From: Sulfuritalea sp.
GTDB taxonomy: Bacteria > Pseudomonadota > Gammaproteobacteria > Burkholderiales > Rhodocyclaceae
NCBI RefSeq assembly: GCF_017302275.1
Contig: NZ_JAFLDR010000010.1
Span: 1 to 64,000 of the forward strand
Length of the DNA stretch: 64,000 bases
Direction of reading: 5' to 3'
The notes under the pieces were generated by a model. The model was not told where the DNA came from. It ran no database searches and saw nothing but the letters and a program-made list of their open reading frames with translations. Shown here in pieces: positions 36,664 through 45,781 of this stretch (its first letter is position 1; the number at the start of each line of letters is the position of its first letter). The position numbers and the translations under genes are program-made.

Positions 36664-37506
36664 CTACTTGAAGCGCACCGAGACGCCGGGGTTGCCCGGC
36701 AGGCCTTCGTAGGTGACGGTGACCGTCATGCCGGCCTTCTGAAAATTGGGCGGCGTGAAGGAACCGAGGCTGAGGATGTCGCCGGCGCGAAGCCTGCCGC
36801 CGGACTTCGCCAGATCCTCTGCCAGCCAGACGACGGCATTCAGCGGATGGCCGAGGATCGCCGCGCCCGGCACCCTGGCGAGTTCCTTGCCATCCTGATC
36901 GCGCATGACGACCGTCATCTTGCCCAGCGCATCGACCAGCGCCGGGGCGGGCGCGATCGGCTTGCCGAGCACGCCGAGCCGGGCGCCGACGTTGAAGGAC
37001 GTGATCACGGCGGCGCTGAGCGGCTGCTCCTTGGCCGTCACCAGGTCGGGCAGTTCGATGAAGGGGCGGATGCTCTCCAGATGCCGGATGACATCGGCCG
37101 GGGTCTTGGCCTGGTTGATGCCCTCGTCCTTGACCACCGCCACCAGGTCGGCCTCGAAGAAAGGAATCACGCCGAACTTGACCGGCACCTCGGCGCCGTC
37201 GTCGAGCAGCATTTTTTCCAGCAGCACGCCGCGCACCGGAGAGGTAGTGCCGAAGCGCTTTTGCACCGCCGGGTTGGTGAGGCCGGCCTTGTAGCCGACC
37301 ACCTTGCCCTGACTGGCGGACAGTTCGGCAACCAGGCCGTCGCGGATGCGCACGGCCTCCTCCATGCTCATTTCCTTCGATAGCCCCGAGGTCGGCTGCA
37401 TGGCCTTGAAATTCTCTGCCAGCAAGCGGCTTTGCGGCGGTGCCGAGGCGCAGGCGGTCAGGATCAGGGCGGCGGCGGACGAAGCGATGACATCACGGTA
37501 TTTCAT
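36664..37506 (-). CDS. Lipoprotein of the 2-keto-4-pentenoate hydratase / FAH family
   Basis: The 280-residue protein begins MKYRDVIASSAAALILTACA, with a lipobox-like LTAC and cysteine near residue 19. The mature part matches the MhpD/hydratase branch of the fumarylacetoacetate hydrolase superfamily (GYKAGLTNPAVQKRFG, then PFFEADLVAVV and GHPLNAVVWLAEDL). Such hydratases add water to 2-hydroxypenta-2,4-dienoate in the cytoplasm, but this one should be exported and lipid-anchored. It lies between the TAXI receptor and permease, suggesting that it processes or buffers the transported unsaturated keto acid. Export is inferred from the N-terminus only. Confidence 0.8.
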   Translation of the reverse strand: MKYRDVIASSAAALILTACASAPPQSRLLAENFKAMQPTSGLSKEMSMEEAVRIRDGLVAELSASQGKVVGYKAGLTNPAVQKRFGTTSPVRGVLLEKMLLDDGAEVPVKFGVIPFFEADLVAVVKDEGINQAKTPADVIRHLESIRPFIELPDLVTAKEQPLSAAVITSFNVGARLGVLGKPIAPAPALVDALGKMTVVMRDQDGKELARVPGAAILGHPLNAVVWLAEDLAKSGGRLRAGDILSLGSFTPPNFQKAGMTVTVTYEGLPGNPGVSVRFK

Positions 37507-37585
37507 GTTTTCCTCCTTGTCGTTGTTTTCGTTTTCTTCCCGTGTCGCCGGGCGCGGACCCTCGCCGCCGCGCCCTGGGGCCGGC

Positions 37586-38533
37586 TTACTTGATCAGCCC
37601 GACTTCCTTGTAATACTTCTCGGCACCCGCATGCAGCGGCGCCGGCGGCGCCTTGGCCGCGTTCTCGCGGATGATGGCCTTGGCCGCCGCATGCGCGGCT
37701 TGCAGCTCGGGCAGGTGCTCGAAGATGGCCTTGGTCATCTTGTAGGCGGCGTCGGCCGAGACCCCCTCATGGCTGACCAGGAAGTTCTGGATCGCGACCG
37801 TGGCCACGGCATCGGCCTGGCCGTTGTAGGTGTTGGCCGGCACGGTGCCCGGCTGGTAGGCGGCCTCGCCGATCTTGGCCACCACGTCGGCGGGGATGGG
37901 CACGATGACGATCTTGACCGAGGTCGCCAGGTCGCGGATCGCGGCGACGCCGAGGCCGGCGGAGATCAGCGTGGCGTCGAGCTGGCGGTTCTTCATCAGT
38001 TCCACCGATTCGCCGAAGGGCAGGTACTCGACCTTGGCGAAATCCTTGTAGCTCATGCCGGCGCCCTTGAAGATGTCGCGCGCGTTGAGCTCGGTGCCCG
38101 ACTTCGGCGCGCCGACGGCGACGCGCTTGCCCTTGAGGTCGGCCAGGGTCTTGATGCCGGAATCGGCGGCGGCGACGATCTGGATGTAATTAGGATAGAT
38201 CGCGGCGATGGTGCGCAGTTTTTTCAGCGGCGTCTTGAAGCCCGCTTCCTCGTTGCCCTTCCAGGCTTCGTTGAGCGCATCGCCCAAGGTGAAGGCGATT
38301 TCGCCGCGACCGGCCTGCAGCAGGTTGAGGTTCTCGGCGCTGGCCTTGGTCACCTGGGCCGAGGTCTTGGCGCCGGGCATGGCCTTGCCGTAGATCTGCG
38401 ACAGGGCCACGCCCATCGGGTAATACACGCCCGAGGTGCCGCCGGTGAGGACGGTGACGAATTCCTGGGCGTGTGCCGTGGCGGCCAGGACGAGCGTCGC
38501 GGCGGCGAGCAGCAGGGTACGTGCTTGCTTCAT
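37586..38533 (-). CDS. TAXI-family TRAP solute-binding protein
   Basis: The 315-residue periplasmic receptor has a signal peptide (MKQARTLLLAAATLVLAATA, cleavage near HAQ). It has the TAXI signature TGGTSGVYYPMGVALSQIY, and LQAGRGEIAFTLGDAL and GKRVAVGAPKSGTE further on. It captures substrate for the fused permease downstream on the minus strand. GGAGG lies 9 bases before the ATG at 38533. It is the first gene of the minus operon running through the lipoprotein hydratase, permease, DUF1850, ogt and xerD. The substrate class cannot be told; the hydratase next door suggests an aromatic-degradation-type keto acid. Confidence 0.92.
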   Translation of the reverse strand: MKQARTLLLAAATLVLAATAHAQEFVTVLTGGTSGVYYPMGVALSQIYGKAMPGAKTSAQVTKASAENLNLLQAGRGEIAFTLGDALNEAWKGNEEAGFKTPLKKLRTIAAIYPNYIQIVAAADSGIKTLADLKGKRVAVGAPKSGTELNARDIFKGAGMSYKDFAKVEYLPFGESVELMKNRQLDATLISAGLGVAAIRDLATSVKIVIVPIPADVVAKIGEAAYQPGTVPANTYNGQADAVATVAIQNFLVSHEGVSADAAYKMTKAIFEHLPELQAAHAAAKAIIRENAAKAPPAPLHAGAEKYYKEVGLIK

Positions 38534-38676
38534 GGTTGCATCCTCCGGGTATCTGTTTTATTGGAAACTCAAGCTTACAACACTCCGCTTTCGTCAATGG
38601 CAAAAAAGCGCAGCGGCGCGTGGCGGACACGCGGTAACATTGCGTTGTCCGCCTTTCGCCTTCCCATCCGCCCAGC

Positions 38677-40878
38677 ATGAAACTGCCAACACTGGAAAAT
38701 CCCTCGGGCGATTTCTGGGGCGGCTTTGCTGCCATGCTGGTGGCATTGCCCTCGGCGATCGCCTTCGGCGTCACCATCTATTCGGTGCTGGGCGGTGCCT
38801 ACGTCGCCGTCGGCGCCCTCGCCGGCATCCTCGGCGCAACGGCCATCGGCATCGTCGCATCGACCTTCGGTGGCACCAACCGGCTGATATCGGCGCCCTG
38901 CGCCCCGGCCGCCGCGGTGGTTTCGGCATTTGCCATCGAGGCAATGCATGGCGGCACGCCGGTGGATACCACGCTGCTGCTGCTGACCCTGCTCGGCCTG
39001 CTCGCCGGCCTGATGCAGGTGCTGTTCGGCGTGCTGCGCCTGGGACTGTTGATCAAGTACATGCCCTACACCGTGGTCAGCGGCTATCTGTCGGGCGTCG
39101 GCCTGATCATCATCGGCAGCCAGGTGCCGAAACTGCTTGGCACGCCCAAGGGGATCGGTTTCTGGACTGCGCTGATGGCACCCGAGCACTGGCGCTGGCA
39201 GGGCATCCTGGTCGGTGTCGCGACCATGGTGGTCATGCTCGGCGCGCCGCGGGTGATCAAGGCCGTGCCCGGCGCGGTACTCGGCCTGGTTGCCGGCGTG
39301 GCGGTGTACTTCGGGCTGGCGCTGTTCGATCCGGCACTGCTGAACCTGCAAGGCAATGCGCTGGTGGTCGGCGCCCTCGATGGCGGCGGCGACGGCAGCT
39401 TTTTCGCGGGGCTATCGGCGCGCTGGGCCTCCTTCTCCGACATCGGCCCGCAGCAGATATGGATGCTGATGATCCCGGCGCTGACGCTGGCCGTGCTGCT
39501 GTCGATCGACACGCTCAAAACCTGCGTGGTGCTCGACGCGCTGACGCGGTCGCGCCACGATTCCAACCGCGAACTGATCGGCCAGGGCCTGGGCAACCTT
39601 GCTGCCGGCGCGATCGGCGGCGTTCCCGGCGCGGGCACCATGGGCGCGACCCTGGTCAACATTTCCGGCGGCGCCAGCACCCGGCTTTCCGGCCTGATCG
39701 AAGGCGTGCTCGCGCTGCTGGCCTTCCTGCTGCTGGCCAACTTCATTTCCTGGGTGCCGGTGGCGGGCCTCGCCGGCATCCTGATCGTGATCGGCGTGCG
39801 CATGATCGACCGCAACAGCCTGACCTTCCTCCGGTCGCGCTCGACCATCCTCGATTTCCTGGTCATCGCCGCGGTGATCGGTACCGCGCTGACCGTGAGC
39901 CTGATCGCGGCCTCCGGCGTCGGCATCGTGCTCGCCGTGGTGCTCTTCATCCGCGAACAGATCGGCGGTTCCATCATCCGCCGCAAGCTGCTGGGCAACG
40001 AAACCTTCTCCAAGCGCGTGCGCACCCAGGCCGAAATGGAAATCCTCACCGCCAAGGGCGACCGCGCCGCCATCGTCGAACTGCAGGGCAGCCTGTTCTT
40101 CGGCACGGCCGACCAGCTCTACCGGGCGCTGGAACCCGATCTCAAGGCGCGCGATTTCCTGATCCTCGACCTGCGCCGCATCCAGACCGTCGACGTCACC
40201 GCCGCGCACCTGCTGGAACAGATCAAGGACATGCTGGCCGAGCGCCACGGCTTCCTGATCTTCAGCCAGATCCCGGACAACCTGCCGTCGGGGCGCGACC
40301 TGCAGGAATACTTCGACCAGGTCGGCCTGCTGCATGCCGACAGCCCGGTGAAAGTCTTCCCGACCCAGGACGACGCGCTGGAGTGGGTAGAGGACCGCAT
40401 CATCCACGACGCGGCGCTGCTGAAGGACGAGGAGATCGCGCTTGAACTGCACGAGGTCGAGATATTTGCCGGACGCAAGCAGGAGACGCTGGCGGCCCTG
40501 GAGCTGTGCATGGAAAAGCGCCACGTCGCGGCCGGGGAAAAAATCTTCTCGCGCGGCGATTCGGGTGACGAACTTTTCCTGATCCGGCGCGGCGCGGTAC
40601 GCATCATCCTGCCGCTTTCGGACCGGCAGTCGCACCATCTCGGCACCTTCGGCCGCGGCGCCTTCTTCGGTGAGATGGCTTATCTCGATGGCGATCCGCG
40701 CTCGGCGGACGCGGTGGCCTTCACCGACTGCGAACTCTATGTACTTTCGCGCCTCGCCTTCGACAAGTTCGCCGAGGAGCACAAGAAGCTCGGGCTCAAG
40801 CTTATGGAAGGCATCGCCAGCGTGCTCGCCAGCCGCCTGCGCTATACCAATGCCGAGTTGCGGGTGCTGGAAAGCTGA
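38677..40878 (+). CDS. SulP-family anion transporter with STAS and cNMP-binding domains
   Basis: The 733-residue membrane protein has a SulP/SLC26 transmembrane core (residues 1-430), with LPSAIAFGV and the later AGILIVIGVRMIDRNSLTF. A cytoplasmic STAS domain follows (about 455-560; AAIVELQGSLFFGTADQLY, then LDLRRIQTVDVTAAHLL). A C-terminal Crp-like cNMP-binding domain (about 605-725, SRGDSGDELFLIRRG and FFGEMAYLDGDPRSADAV) completes it. It probably carries bicarbonate, sulfate or a similar anion, gated by nucleotide or anti-sigma-type interaction; the substrate is not evident. It is divergent from the TAXI operon, with 143 bp between. Confidence 0.88.
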   Translation: MKLPTLENPSGDFWGGFAAMLVALPSAIAFGVTIYSVLGGAYVAVGALAGILGATAIGIVASTFGGTNRLISAPCAPAAAVVSAFAIEAMHGGTPVDTTLLLLTLLGLLAGLMQVLFGVLRLGLLIKYMPYTVVSGYLSGVGLIIIGSQVPKLLGTPKGIGFWTALMAPEHWRWQGILVGVATMVVMLGAPRVIKAVPGAVLGLVAGVAVYFGLALFDPALLNLQGNALVVGALDGGGDGSFFAGLSARWASFSDIGPQQIWMLMIPALTLAVLLSIDTLKTCVVLDALTRSRHDSNRELIGQGLGNLAAGAIGGVPGAGTMGATLVNISGGASTRLSGLIEGVLALLAFLLLANFISWVPVAGLAGILIVIGVRMIDRNSLTFLRSRSTILDFLVIAAVIGTALTVSLIAASGVGIVLAVVLFIREQIGGSIIRRKLLGNETFSKRVRTQAEMEILTAKGDRAAIVELQGSLFFGTADQLYRALEPDLKARDFLILDLRRIQTVDVTAAHLLEQIKDMLAERHGFLIFSQIPDNLPSGRDLQEYFDQVGLLHADSPVKVFPTQDDALEWVEDRIIHDAALLKDEEIALELHEVEIFAGRKQETLAALELCMEKRHVAAGEKIFSRGDSGDELFLIRRGAVRIILPLSDRQSHHLGTFGRGAFFGEMAYLDGDPRSADAVAFTDCELYVLSRLAFDKFAEEHKKLGLKLMEGIASVLASRLRYTNAELRVLES

Positions 40879-40884
40879 CGGGCG

Positions 40885-41754
40885 TTAGCCCATGCTGTCG
40901 AGGGTGTTGCTGGCGCCGGCGCGCAGTCCGTCCAGCTGGTCCGCACCGATGCCGAGCACTTCGAGCCGATCCGCTCCGGTCAGGTTCCAGCCGTGGTCCG
41001 CGCCGCCAGTGAGGTCGCCGTGGAGTTTTTCTGCCAATTGCCCAAGTGCTATCAGGCGGCGCGTGCCGGCGGCGAGGCCGGGCATGTTCGGGGGAAAGAT
41101 CCTGGTCGCGTGATGGTGAAGGATGGCCTGCACGTGGATATCAGGCAGGAACCAGCTCTCGGCCATGATGGCGCCCACCCGGGCATGGCTCAGCTCATGG
41201 CGCTCGATTTCGATCTCGGTGTATGGGCGATCCGCGACATGAGTCGCGGTATAGGTCTCTTCGTAACCCGGGAGCGAGTGCAGCAGCACCGGTATGCCGC
41301 AATCATGGAACAGGGCGTAGGTGTAGGCGTCCTCCGAGCGGATGCCCTCGCGGATGCCGAGTTCGCGGGTCAGCCATCCGCAGATGAAGGCGGTGCCTGA
41401 CGAGGTTTCCCAGAAGCCCTTCATCGCCGGCGATTCGGGCAGCACGGCGCGCAGCGAGAGGCCGGCGAGCGTTCGCAGCACGTTGATCAAGCCCAGCATG
41501 GTGAGGGCGTCGCGTACCGTGGCGGCCTTGCTGCGATAGCCGAATGCCGGCGAATTGGCGGTCTTGATCAGGCCGGCGGCAAGGCCGACGTCGGCCAGGA
41601 TCAGGTTTGCCAGGCGGCGGAAATCCGGATCGGACGATTGCATTTCCGCCATCACCTTGTCGAGCACGGCCGGGCGTGGCGGGATTTCGATGCCGGCCAG
41701 GGCCTTCGCCAGGGATTTCTCGATTTCGCTTTGGGGCGATGCGCTGTCCGTCAT
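40885..41754 (-). CDS. HDOD domain signalling protein
   Basis: The 289-residue cytoplasmic protein has an N-terminal HDOD core (residues 10-220), with LPESP, AYTYALFHDCG and LSHARVGA; its degenerate HD-like motif makes metal-dependent hydrolysis unlikely. HDOD proteins are usually coupled to c-di-GMP signalling or surface-stress control. No GGDEF or EAL domain is present here. It converges with the SulP gene 6 bp away. The partner and output are unknown. Confidence 0.85.
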   Translation of the reverse strand: MTDSASPQSEIEKSLAKALAGIEIPPRPAVLDKVMAEMQSSDPDFRRLANLILADVGLAAGLIKTANSPAFGYRSKAATVRDALTMLGLINVLRTLAGLSLRAVLPESPAMKGFWETSSGTAFICGWLTRELGIREGIRSEDAYTYALFHDCGIPVLLHSLPGYEETYTATHVADRPYTEIEIERHELSHARVGAIMAESWFLPDIHVQAILHHHATRIFPPNMPGLAAGTRRLIALGQLAEKLHGDLTGGADHGWNLTGADRLEVLGIGADQLDGLRAGASNTLDSMG

Positions 41755-41820
41755 GCCGATTCCAGGTGCGGTTTTGCCGGGAGTGTAAGACTTTTTCGGC
41801 GGCGGGATGCGGGCGAGGTG

Positions 41821-43062
41821 CTAGACGATACCCCCGGCGCGCAGGCTGGCGATGTCGCCGGTGTCGCGGCCGAGTTCCCGCAGGACGGCCTCGGTGTCTT
41901 GTCCCAACAGCGGCGGAGCGCGCCGGTAATCGATCGGCGTCGCCGAGAAACGGATCGGGTTGGCGACCTGCGGCGCGCTGCCGCCTGCCGCATGGGGCAG
42001 GTCGAGGCGCAGCCCGCGATGGATCACCTGCGGATCGGCGAAGACGCCGGCCAGGTCGTTGATCGGGCCGCAAGGCACGGCCGCGTTCTCCAGCGCGGCG
42101 ATCCATTCGGCCGTGGTCTTCATCACCGTGGCCTGGCGCAGCAGGGGCAGCAGTTCGGAGCGATGCCTGACCCGCGCGGCATTGCTGGCGAAGCGCTCGT
42201 CGCGCGCCCAGTCGCCATGACCGGCGATCTCGCAGAAGCGCGCGAACTGCCCGTCGTTGCCGATGGCGAGGATCATGTCGCCGTCGGCGGTGGGAAAGTC
42301 CTGGTAGGGCACGATGTTGGGATGGCCGTTGCCCATGCGCCGCGGCGCCTTGCCCGAGACCAGGTAGTTCATCGCCTGGTTGGCGAGGCAGGCCACCTGC
42401 ACGTCGAGCAATGCCAGATCGATATGCTGGCCCTGGCCGGTCTTGTCCCGGTGCAGCAGCGCGGCCAGGATGGCATTGCCGGCATACAGGCCGGTCAGGA
42501 TGTCGGTCAGCGCCACGCCGACCTTCTGCGGCCCGGCGCCTTCCTCGCCCTCGGCGCGGCCGGTGATGCTCATCAGGCCGCCCATGCCCTGGATCAGGAA
42601 ATCGTAGCCGGCACGGGCGGCGTAGGGGCCGTCCTGGCCGAAGCCGGTGATCGAGCAATACACGAGCTTCGGGTTGATCGCGGCAAGGCTGGCGTAATCG
42701 AGGCCGTAGGCCATGAGTCCGCCGACCTTGAAGTTTTCCAGCACGACGTCGGAGCGCGCCGCCAGTTCGCGCAGGATGGCCTGGCCTTCGGGCCGGGTCA
42801 TGTCTACGGTCAGCGAGCGCTTGTTGCGGTTGGTGCATAGGAAGTAAGCGGCGTCCACGGTTGGCTTGCCGTCGCCATCGTCCAGCCATGGCGGGCCCCA
42901 GCCACGCGTATCGTCGCCGCCCTTGCCATCCTGTCCGGGCCTTTCGACCTTGATTACCTCGGCGCCGAGGTCGCCCAGCAACTGTGAGGCCCACGGGCCC
43001 GCCAGCACGCGCGAGAGGTCGAGCACGCGGAGGCCGGCGAGTGCGCCTTGAGCTATCGCCAT
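41821..43062 (-). CDS. CaiB/BaiF (family III) CoA transferase
   Basis: The 413-residue protein has the family III hallmarks: GLRVLDLSRVLAGPWASQLL at the start, the aspartate nucleophile in the YDFLIQGMGGLMSIT stretch, and GRAEGEEGAGPQKVGVALTD. It exchanges CoA between an acyl-CoA donor and an organic acid, typically an aromatic or branched short-chain acid. The ATG at 43062 (MAIAQGALAGLRV) is chosen by family; an in-frame ATG five codons upstream is possible. No obvious Shine-Dalgarno sequence is seen. No dehydrogenase neighbour suggests its substrate. Confidence 0.87.
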   Translation of the reverse strand: MAIAQGALAGLRVLDLSRVLAGPWASQLLGDLGAEVIKVERPGQDGKGGDDTRGWGPPWLDDGDGKPTVDAAYFLCTNRNKRSLTVDMTRPEGQAILRELAARSDVVLENFKVGGLMAYGLDYASLAAINPKLVYCSITGFGQDGPYAARAGYDFLIQGMGGLMSITGRAEGEEGAGPQKVGVALTDILTGLYAGNAILAALLHRDKTGQGQHIDLALLDVQVACLANQAMNYLVSGKAPRRMGNGHPNIVPYQDFPTADGDMILAIGNDGQFARFCEIAGHGDWARDERFASNAARVRHRSELLPLLRQATVMKTTAEWIAALENAAVPCGPINDLAGVFADPQVIHRGLRLDLPHAAGGSAPQVANPIRFSATPIDYRRAPPLLGQDTEAVLRELGRDTGDIASLRAGGIV

Positions 43063-43119
43063 ATACGACGAATCCAAGCGCGCGCGACCACTATCGAGCG
43101 CAGCGAGCCAGGCAGAAAG

Positions 43120-43150
43120 CCCCCTGTGAGGGGGGATGGGGGGGCGGGCA
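43120..43150. repeat. G-rich hairpin repeat in the gap before the CoA transferase
   Basis: CCCCCT, GTG, AGGGGG and a following G-rich run form a short GC-rich palindrome in the 161-bp gap between the chalcone-isomerase-like and CoA-transferase genes. It resembles repetitive extragenic palindromes; no gene is visible in the gap. Confidence 0.5.
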
Positions 43151-43223
43151 AAATTTACCCGCGCCTAGTGCAAATTGACTCTGGACATTCATGTCTCGCC
43201 ATATCTCGAACTCGCCACGGGCG

Positions 43224-43796
43224 CTACGAGGCCTTGCCGAGCAACTGCTCCTTGAGGTCGTCCTGCGCCGGCTTGTCGCCGAGCCAGATGCGCAGCAGGG
43301 CGCGGTAGAAATCCTCGCCGGGGATGTCGGCGCCTTTCTGGGCGCCGTTGAAGGTCAGCCGCGTGCCGGACTCGGGCAACCAGTCGAGAGTCACGGCCGA
43401 CTTCTCCGGCGCGTTGCCGATGGTCAGCATGGTGGTTCGGAACTGGTCGATCTTCGGCTGCAGCGCCTTCAGCGCCGCCTCGTCGTGGTTGTTCTTCAGG
43501 GCCTCGATCAGGGCATCGACGAACTGCTCGGCGGTCAGGTCGCGCAGGGTGACGATGGCGATGCGCTTGGCACCCTTGGCGTTGATCGCGTCGGCCGCAG
43601 TCGCCGCCTTCTGCGGCAGGTAGAGCCCGATCGCGTAGACCTTGAAGAAAGCCCGTTTGCGTACCCCGCCGCCATTGATCACCGTGTCGCCGGCGCCGAC
43701 TTTTGCCTTGTCCTCGAACTTGACACCGCTGACGTCGAGCGCGGCCAGGGCCGGCAGGGAAATTGTCAGCAGCAGTGCGGCGAGCATTTTTTTCAT
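43224..43796 (-). CDS. Chalcone-isomerase-like exported protein
   Basis: The 190-residue protein has a signal peptide (MKKMLAALLLTISLPALA) and a mature domain beginning LDVSGVKFEDKAKVGAGDTV. It matches the bacterial chalcone-isomerase-like family (GGVRKRAFFKVYAIGLYLPQ). Bacterial members are mostly not true chalcone isomerases and may bind fatty acids or act in the periplasm. The GAGGAG Shine-Dalgarno sequence is 8 bases before the ATG. The dispersed repeat at 43680-43703 encodes KVGAGDTV immediately before the NGGGVRKRAFF motif. Confidence 0.82.
   Translation of the reverse strand: MKKMLAALLLTISLPALAALDVSGVKFEDKAKVGAGDTVINGGGVRKRAFFKVYAIGLYLPQKAATAADAINAKGAKRIAIVTLRDLTAEQFVDALIEALKNNHDEAALKALQPKIDQFRTTMLTIGNAPEKSAVTLDWLPESGTRLTFNGAQKGADIPGEDFYRALLRIWLGDKPAQDDLKEQLLGKAS
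43680..43703 (+). repeat. Dispersed 24-nt repeat, copy 10 (antisense in the chalcone-isomerase-like gene)
   Basis: This is CACCGT, GTCGCC, GGCGCCGACTTT. It reads KVGAGDTV in the gene's frame. Confidence 0.86.
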
Positions 43797-43891
43797 GGTC
43801 AGTCTCCTCGGGAAAAAGCGGTAAAAGATGGCCGCCATGATACCGCCGATGCGCTCATGCTATCGTTGCCCGTCGCACGAAGGAGATGCAC

Positions 43892-45298
43892 ATGAAACCC
43901 CTGCTCGCCGCCGGCCTCCTGGCCGCCACCCTCTCCCATGCCGCTGGCCCGGCCAGGGACGTCGCCTCCACGGCCGCCGATCGCGAAGCCGTGGCGGTGA
44001 CGGTCTACAACGACGACCTGGCCCTGGTCAAGGAACGGCGCATGATCGAACTGCCCGCCGGCCTGGCGCGTCTGTCCCTGCGCGAGGTGGCGGCCCAGAT
44101 GCGGCCCGAGACCGCCTTGCTGCGCGCGGTCAGCGGCCCGGCCGTACAGCTGGTCGAACAGAACTTCGACTTCGACCTGCTGACGCCGCAGAAGCTGCTG
44201 GAAAAATACGTCGGCCGCCAAGTGACGGTAATCCGTTCGCACCCGACCAGCGACGCCGAGAAGCGGGAAACTGCGACGGTGCTTGCCGCCGGCCAGGGCA
44301 CGGTATTGCGCTTCGCCGACCGCATCGAGACCGGCGTGCCGGGGCGTCTGGCCTTCGACAGCGTGCCGGCCAACCTGCGCGACCGACCGACGCTCTCCGT
44401 GCTGCTCGACGCCGGCGGCGGCAAGCAGTCGCTGGAGCTTTCCTACCTGACCTCGGGGCTGGCGTGGAAGGCAGATTACGTCGCCAATTTGTCGACCGAT
44501 GGCAAGAGCCTGGACCTCAACGGCTGGGTCACCCTGACCAACCGCAGCGGCGCCGGCTTCGACAACACCACCTTGCAGCTCGTCGCCGGCACCGTCAATC
44601 GCGTACGCCAGGCCGACATGCGGGTGATGGCGATGGCGGCACCGGCTGCCGCGCGCGCCAAGGTCGCCGAGGCGACGCAGGAAGCCCTGATGGACTACCA
44701 CCTCTACAGTTTCGAGCGGCCGACCACGATCGCCGACAACCAGACCAAGCAGCTCGCGTTGCTTTCGGCGGCCGCCGTGCCGGTGCGCCGCGAGTACCTG
44801 CTGGCCGGCAACGACTGGTACTACCGCGAACGCTACGGCCAGATCGGGCAGAAGCTGAAGCCCGCGGTCTTCATCGAATTCGAGAACAGGGGCGGGCAGC
44901 TCGGCAAGCCGTTGCCGGCGGGCATCGTGCGTGTCTATGCGAAGGACAGCAAAGGCGCGGCGCAATTCGTCGGCGAGGACCGGATCGAGCACACGGCCAA
45001 AAACGAAAAGCTCAAGCTGCGCCTGGGCGAGGCCTTCGACATCACCGCCGAGCGCAAGCAGACCGGCTACAAGCGCATCGCCGACAACCAGACCGAATCT
45101 TCCTGGCGCATCGAGCTGCGCAACGCCAAGGACGAGGCCGTGACGGTGCGCGTGCAGGAACCCATGCCCGGCGACTGGGAGATGATCCAGGAGTCGCAGA
45201 AGCACACCAAAGACTCGGCGCGCATCGCCTCGTGGCAGGTGACGGTTCCGCCGGGCGACAAGGCGCTGCTCGATTACACGGTGAGGGTGAAGTGGTGA
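43892..45298 (+). CDS. DUF4139 domain exported protein
   Basis: The 468-residue protein begins MKPLLAAGLLAATLSHA with a signal peptide. It contains the DUF4139 beta-rich region (LELSYLTSGLAWKADYVANL, then LDLNGWVTLTNRSGAGFDNT) and a conserved tail segment IASWQVTVPPGDKALLDYTV. AGGAG lies 6 bases before the ATG at 43892; an earlier ATG at 43886 sits inside the ribosome-binding site and is rejected. Family members are uncharacterised. It is divergent from the chalcone-isomerase-like gene. Confidence 0.78.
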   Translation: MKPLLAAGLLAATLSHAAGPARDVASTAADREAVAVTVYNDDLALVKERRMIELPAGLARLSLREVAAQMRPETALLRAVSGPAVQLVEQNFDFDLLTPQKLLEKYVGRQVTVIRSHPTSDAEKRETATVLAAGQGTVLRFADRIETGVPGRLAFDSVPANLRDRPTLSVLLDAGGGKQSLELSYLTSGLAWKADYVANLSTDGKSLDLNGWVTLTNRSGAGFDNTTLQLVAGTVNRVRQADMRVMAMAAPAAARAKVAEATQEALMDYHLYSFERPTTIADNQTKQLALLSAAAVPVRREYLLAGNDWYYRERYGQIGQKLKPAVFIEFENRGGQLGKPLPAGIVRVYAKDSKGAAQFVGEDRIEHTAKNEKLKLRLGEAFDITAERKQTGYKRIADNQTESSWRIELRNAKDEAVTVRVQEPMPGDWEMIQESQKHTKDSARIASWQVTVPPGDKALLDYTVRVKW

Positions 45299-45363
45299 TG
45301 TGGCGTGCCCTTGCCCCGCTTTCGCTGCTGGCCGCGCTGCTCGGATTTGGGATGCCGGGCTGA
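45298..45363 (+). CDS. Possible 21-residue hydrophobic microprotein after the DUF4139 gene
   Basis: An ATG overlapping the DUF4139 stop (TGATG) opens a 21-codon frame, MWRALAPLSLLAALLGFGMP plus G. It resembles a signal peptide without a mature protein. It could be a truncated remnant of a larger gene, a translationally coupled microprotein or chance. The overlap with the upstream stop is the only support. Confidence 0.25.
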   Translation: MWRALAPLSLLAALLGFGMPG

Positions 45364-45388
45364 CCGCGCCGACGCTGGCAAACGACGC

Positions 45389-45781
45389 TCAACCTTGGTT
45401 CAGGGCCTGCAGCACCCAAAGCCGTACTTCGGTGCGGGACAGGATCCAGCCATCCAGCACCACCGTGTTCCCCGCTGCGAAGTCGCGTCGGACGGCTATG
45501 GCGATGGCATCGACCAAACTCTTGCCGGCGCCGCTCGCCGCGACCGCCGCGAGCAGTTCCCTTTCCAGGAATTCGGCGCTCTTCTCCACCGGGTGGTCGG
45601 CGAGGTATCTTTCGGCGACGTGCCGCAACGCATCCGGGTCGAGGCGGAATCCCGGCAGCAGCGGGTTGCCGTCGGAGATGACCAGCACTCCGGTGGCGAC
45701 GCCGCCGGCCCCGAGCGCAAGGCCGAGCGCGGAAACCAGGGCGAGGAACTGGCGGCGATCGAGTCTGGGCCATTTATCCAT
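45389..45781 (-). CDS. Tat-exported small subunit of a GMC-type dehydrogenase
   Basis: The 130-residue protein starts MDKWPRLDRRQFLALVSALG, with a twin-arginine signal (DRRQFLALV) and hydrophobic core. It resembles the small (subunit 3/hitch-hiker) proteins of membrane-bound gluconate, fructose or sorbosone-type dehydrogenases. It overlaps the GMC gene by 8 bp and presumably carries it folded through the Tat system. The sequence is short and fast-evolving, so the assignment rests on the Tat motif and context. Confidence 0.65.
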   Translation of the reverse strand: MDKWPRLDRRQFLALVSALGLALGAGGVATGVLVISDGNPLLPGFRLDPDALRHVAERYLADHPVEKSAEFLERELLAAVAASGAGKSLVDAIAIAVRRDFAAGNTVVLDGWILSRTEVRLWVLQALNQG

